Below, one piece after another: positions 55,083 through 56,506 of a stretch of 56,506 bases of DNA. Below the pieces are notes generated by a model. It saw only the letters and a list, made by a program, of their open reading frames with translations, was not told where the DNA came from and did not search any database. The position numbers were made by a program, and so were the translations under genes. Position 1 is the first letter of the stretch, and the number at the start of each line of letters is the position of its first letter. This DNA comes from Sedimenticola sp. GTDB taxonomy: Bacteria; Pseudomonadota; Gammaproteobacteria; Chromatiales; Chromatiaceae. The stretch is from contig JALWRH010000069.1 of the NCBI GenBank assembly GCA_026994195.1, forward strand, positions 1 to 56,506, written 5' to 3'.

Positions 55083-55113
55083 ATATTACCCCCCCCCCCC
55101 CGTATCCTGTCAA
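55083..55113 (-). promoter_or_regulatory. Promoter with G13 spacer (candidate phase-variable switch)
   Basis: On the minus strand TTGACA (55108-55113, perfect -35) is followed by GGATAC, 13 G (55089-55101) and TAATAT (55083-55088, -10). The spacer is 19 bp; loss of one or two G would give the optimal 18 or 17. The predicted RNA start is about 27 bases before the ATG. Confidence 0.75.
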
Positions 55114-55223
55114 ATCAAGGCACCACACAAACCAATACCGCTAGAACTCGGGCATGAACAGCCCTGTCAGAGCAAAGAATCTTACGCCATGGCCGTCGAA
55201 CCTGAATCCTTGGGTTCAGAGAC

Positions 55224-56506
55224 TCAAAGAAAGGTTATCCCCACCTGAAACAGCTTCTCCACCTCGCTGATACGGCGCTTGTCCACCAGAAACATGATCA
55301 CATGATCCTCGGATTTGATGATGGTATCGTGGTGGGCGATGATCACTTCCTCGCCACGTACGACAGCGGCGATACTGGTACCCTTGGGCAGATGAATGGC
55401 GCCTATGGCGCGATCCACCACCTTGGAGGAGTGCCTGTCCCCGTGAGCCACGGCCTCGATGGCCTCGGCAGCACCCCGGCGCAGGGAGTGCACCTTCACC
55501 ACGTCGCCGCGGCGCACATGGGTGAGCAGGGTGCCGATAGTGGCCTGCTGGGGTGAGATGGCCACGTCGATGCTGCCCGCCTCCACCAGCTCCACGTAGG
55601 CCGTCCGGTTGATCAGGGCCATGACATTGCGCGCCCCCAGGCGCTTGGCCAGCATGGCGGACAGGATATTGGCCTCATCGTCATTGGTGACAGCGCAAAA
55701 CACGTCGGTCTCTTCGATGTTCTCTTCCAGGAGCAGATCTTCATCCGCCGCATTGCCCTGGAGCACGATGGTGTGGCGCAACTGCTCTGCCACGGCTGCG
55801 GCACGCTCCGGATTCTTCTCGATGATCTTCACCCGGTAATCCTTTTCCAGGCGCTCCGCCAAGCGCCGGCCAATATTGCCACCGCCGGCGAAAATCAGTT
55901 TGCGGTGCGGTTTCTCCGCCCGGCGCAGCTCTTTCATCACTGCGGGAATGTTTTCCCTGGCGGCGATGAAGAAAACTTCGTCATTTTCCTCTATGACCGT
56001 ATCGCCCTTGGGATGAATGGCCTGCCCTTCCCGATAGATGGCTGCCACCCGGGCTTCGCCACCGTGCAGATGCTGATTGAGCTCACGCAGCTCCTGTCCC
56101 ACCAGTGGGCCTCCTTCGTAAGCGCGCACCGCCACCAGCTGCACCAGGCCATCGGCAAAATCCAGCACCTGGAGGGCGCCAGGATACTTGAGCAGACTCT
56201 GAATGTAGTCGGTGACCAGCTGCTCTGGACTGATGAGCACGTCGATAGGCAGGCCGCGCTGGCTGAACAGGGAAGGATACCTGTTGTACTCGGGGGCGCG
56301 CACCCGGGCGATCTTGCGCGGGGTGCGGAACAGGGTCCAGGCCACCTGACAGGCCACCATATTGGTTTCGTCGTTGTTAGTCACGGCGATGATCATTTCC
56401 GCATCTTCCGCACCCGCTTGAGTGAGCACGTCAGGATGCGCGGCATAGCCCTTGATGGTGCGCAGATCCAGTTTGTCCTGCAGCCCCTGCAAGCGCTGGA
56501 CATTGT
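55224..56506 (-). CDS. trkA: Trk potassium uptake protein TrkA, N-terminus cut by window edge
   Basis: At least 427 codons are present; about 30 residues of the start, including the first glycine-rich NAD motif, lie outside. The second Rossmann domain starts with FAGGGNIGRRLAE, and both RCK-N/RCK-C halves are visible (AVTNNDETNMVACQVA and AVTNDDEANILSAMLA duplicates). It binds NAD(H) and gates TrkH K+ uptake. The frame stays open through the right edge. Confidence 0.96.
   Translation of the reverse strand, partial: NVQRLQGLQDKLDLRTIKGYAAHPDVLTQAGAEDAEMIIAVTNNDETNMVACQVAWTLFRTPRKIARVRAPEYNRYPSLFSQRGLPIDVLISPEQLVTDYIQSLLKYPGALQVLDFADGLVQLVAVRAYEGGPLVGQELRELNQHLHGGEARVAAIYREGQAIHPKGDTVIEENDEVFFIAARENIPAVMKELRRAEKPHRKLIFAGGGNIGRRLAERLEKDYRVKIIEKNPERAAAVAEQLRHTIVLQGNAADEDLLLEENIEETDVFCAVTNDDEANILSAMLAKRLGARNVMALINRTAYVELVEAGSIDVAISPQQATIGTLLTHVRRGDVVKVHSLRRGAAEAIEAVAHGDRHSSKVVDRAIGAIHLPKGTSIAAVVRGEEVIIAHHDTIIKSEDHVIMFLVDKRRISEVEKLFQVGITFL

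Overview
The window looks like chromosomal DNA of a GC-rich, sulfur-oxidising gammaproteobacterium. The strongest pointers are aprBA (adenylylsulfate reductase, 47493-50018), a DsrC/TusE-family protein, a complete cytochrome bc1 operon followed by sspAB, the mla, kds-lpt-rpoN and DegS/AlgW-type envelope genes, and an HprK-containing PTS phosphorelay without any sugar permease. A relative of the Thiolapillus/Sedimenticola/Chromatiales sulfur oxidisers is my inference; no marker rRNA is present. No rRNA, CRISPR array, prophage or insertion sequence was seen.

Layout. 1-5.3 kb (minus strand): an O-antigen-type pair (WecA/WbpL-like transferase, WbpM/CapD-like dehydratase) translationally coupled to a GspE-type ATPase, then amtB. 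5.3-6 kb: non-coding stretch with a REP/BIME-like repeat, two tRNA genes (Met-CAT, Gly-CCC) and two terminators. 6-13.2 kb: acyl-CoA synthetase, thiS-thiG-trmB, a cysteine-free DsrC-like protein, FetAB-like ABC transporter and small envelope proteins. 13.2-17 kb: petABC-sspA-sspB. 17.2-22.3 kb: Nif3-like protein, DegS/AlgW protease, DUF2238 protein, YejM-like sulfatase-fold protein and a periplasmic histidine phosphatase. 22.3-29.6 kb: murA-hisGDC (running into the LPS-related pair) and mlaFEDCB. 29.6-32.5 kb: an AT-rich, probably acquired island with an unknown protein, a GIY-YIG protein and a HAD phosphatase, inserted between mlaF and kdsD. 32.8-42 kb: kdsDC-lptCAB-rpoN-hpf-ptsN-hprK-EIIA(Man)-HPr-EI. 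42-46.4 kb: lytic transglycosylase, mgtE, diguanylate cyclase, second REP/BIME copy, SpoIIAA-like protein. 46.4-50 kb: YkgJ-like protein and aprBA. 50.3-56.5 kb: thioredoxin-HEAT fusion, DUF423 protein, an NtrC-type activator, an ECF sigma factor preceded by a canonical sigma-54 promoter, yajQ, small proteins and trkA (cut by the right edge).

Main discoveries worth following: (1) a 13-G homopolymer lying exactly between a perfect TTGACA -35 box and a TAATAT -10 box in front of a secreted protein gene at 55049, the architecture of a phase-variable promoter; (2) an apparent sigma-54 to ECF-sigma cascade (activator gene, two helically phased palindromes, -24/-12 promoter, ECF gene) at 51387-53448; (3) a DsrC-family protein that has lost both functional cysteines, with phased direct repeats in its divergent promoter; (4) an orphan terminator in front of amtB; (5) an unknown AT-rich two-gene cassette with a GIY-YIG protein; (6) a dispersed REP/BIME-type repeat present in two inverted copies 40 kb apart.
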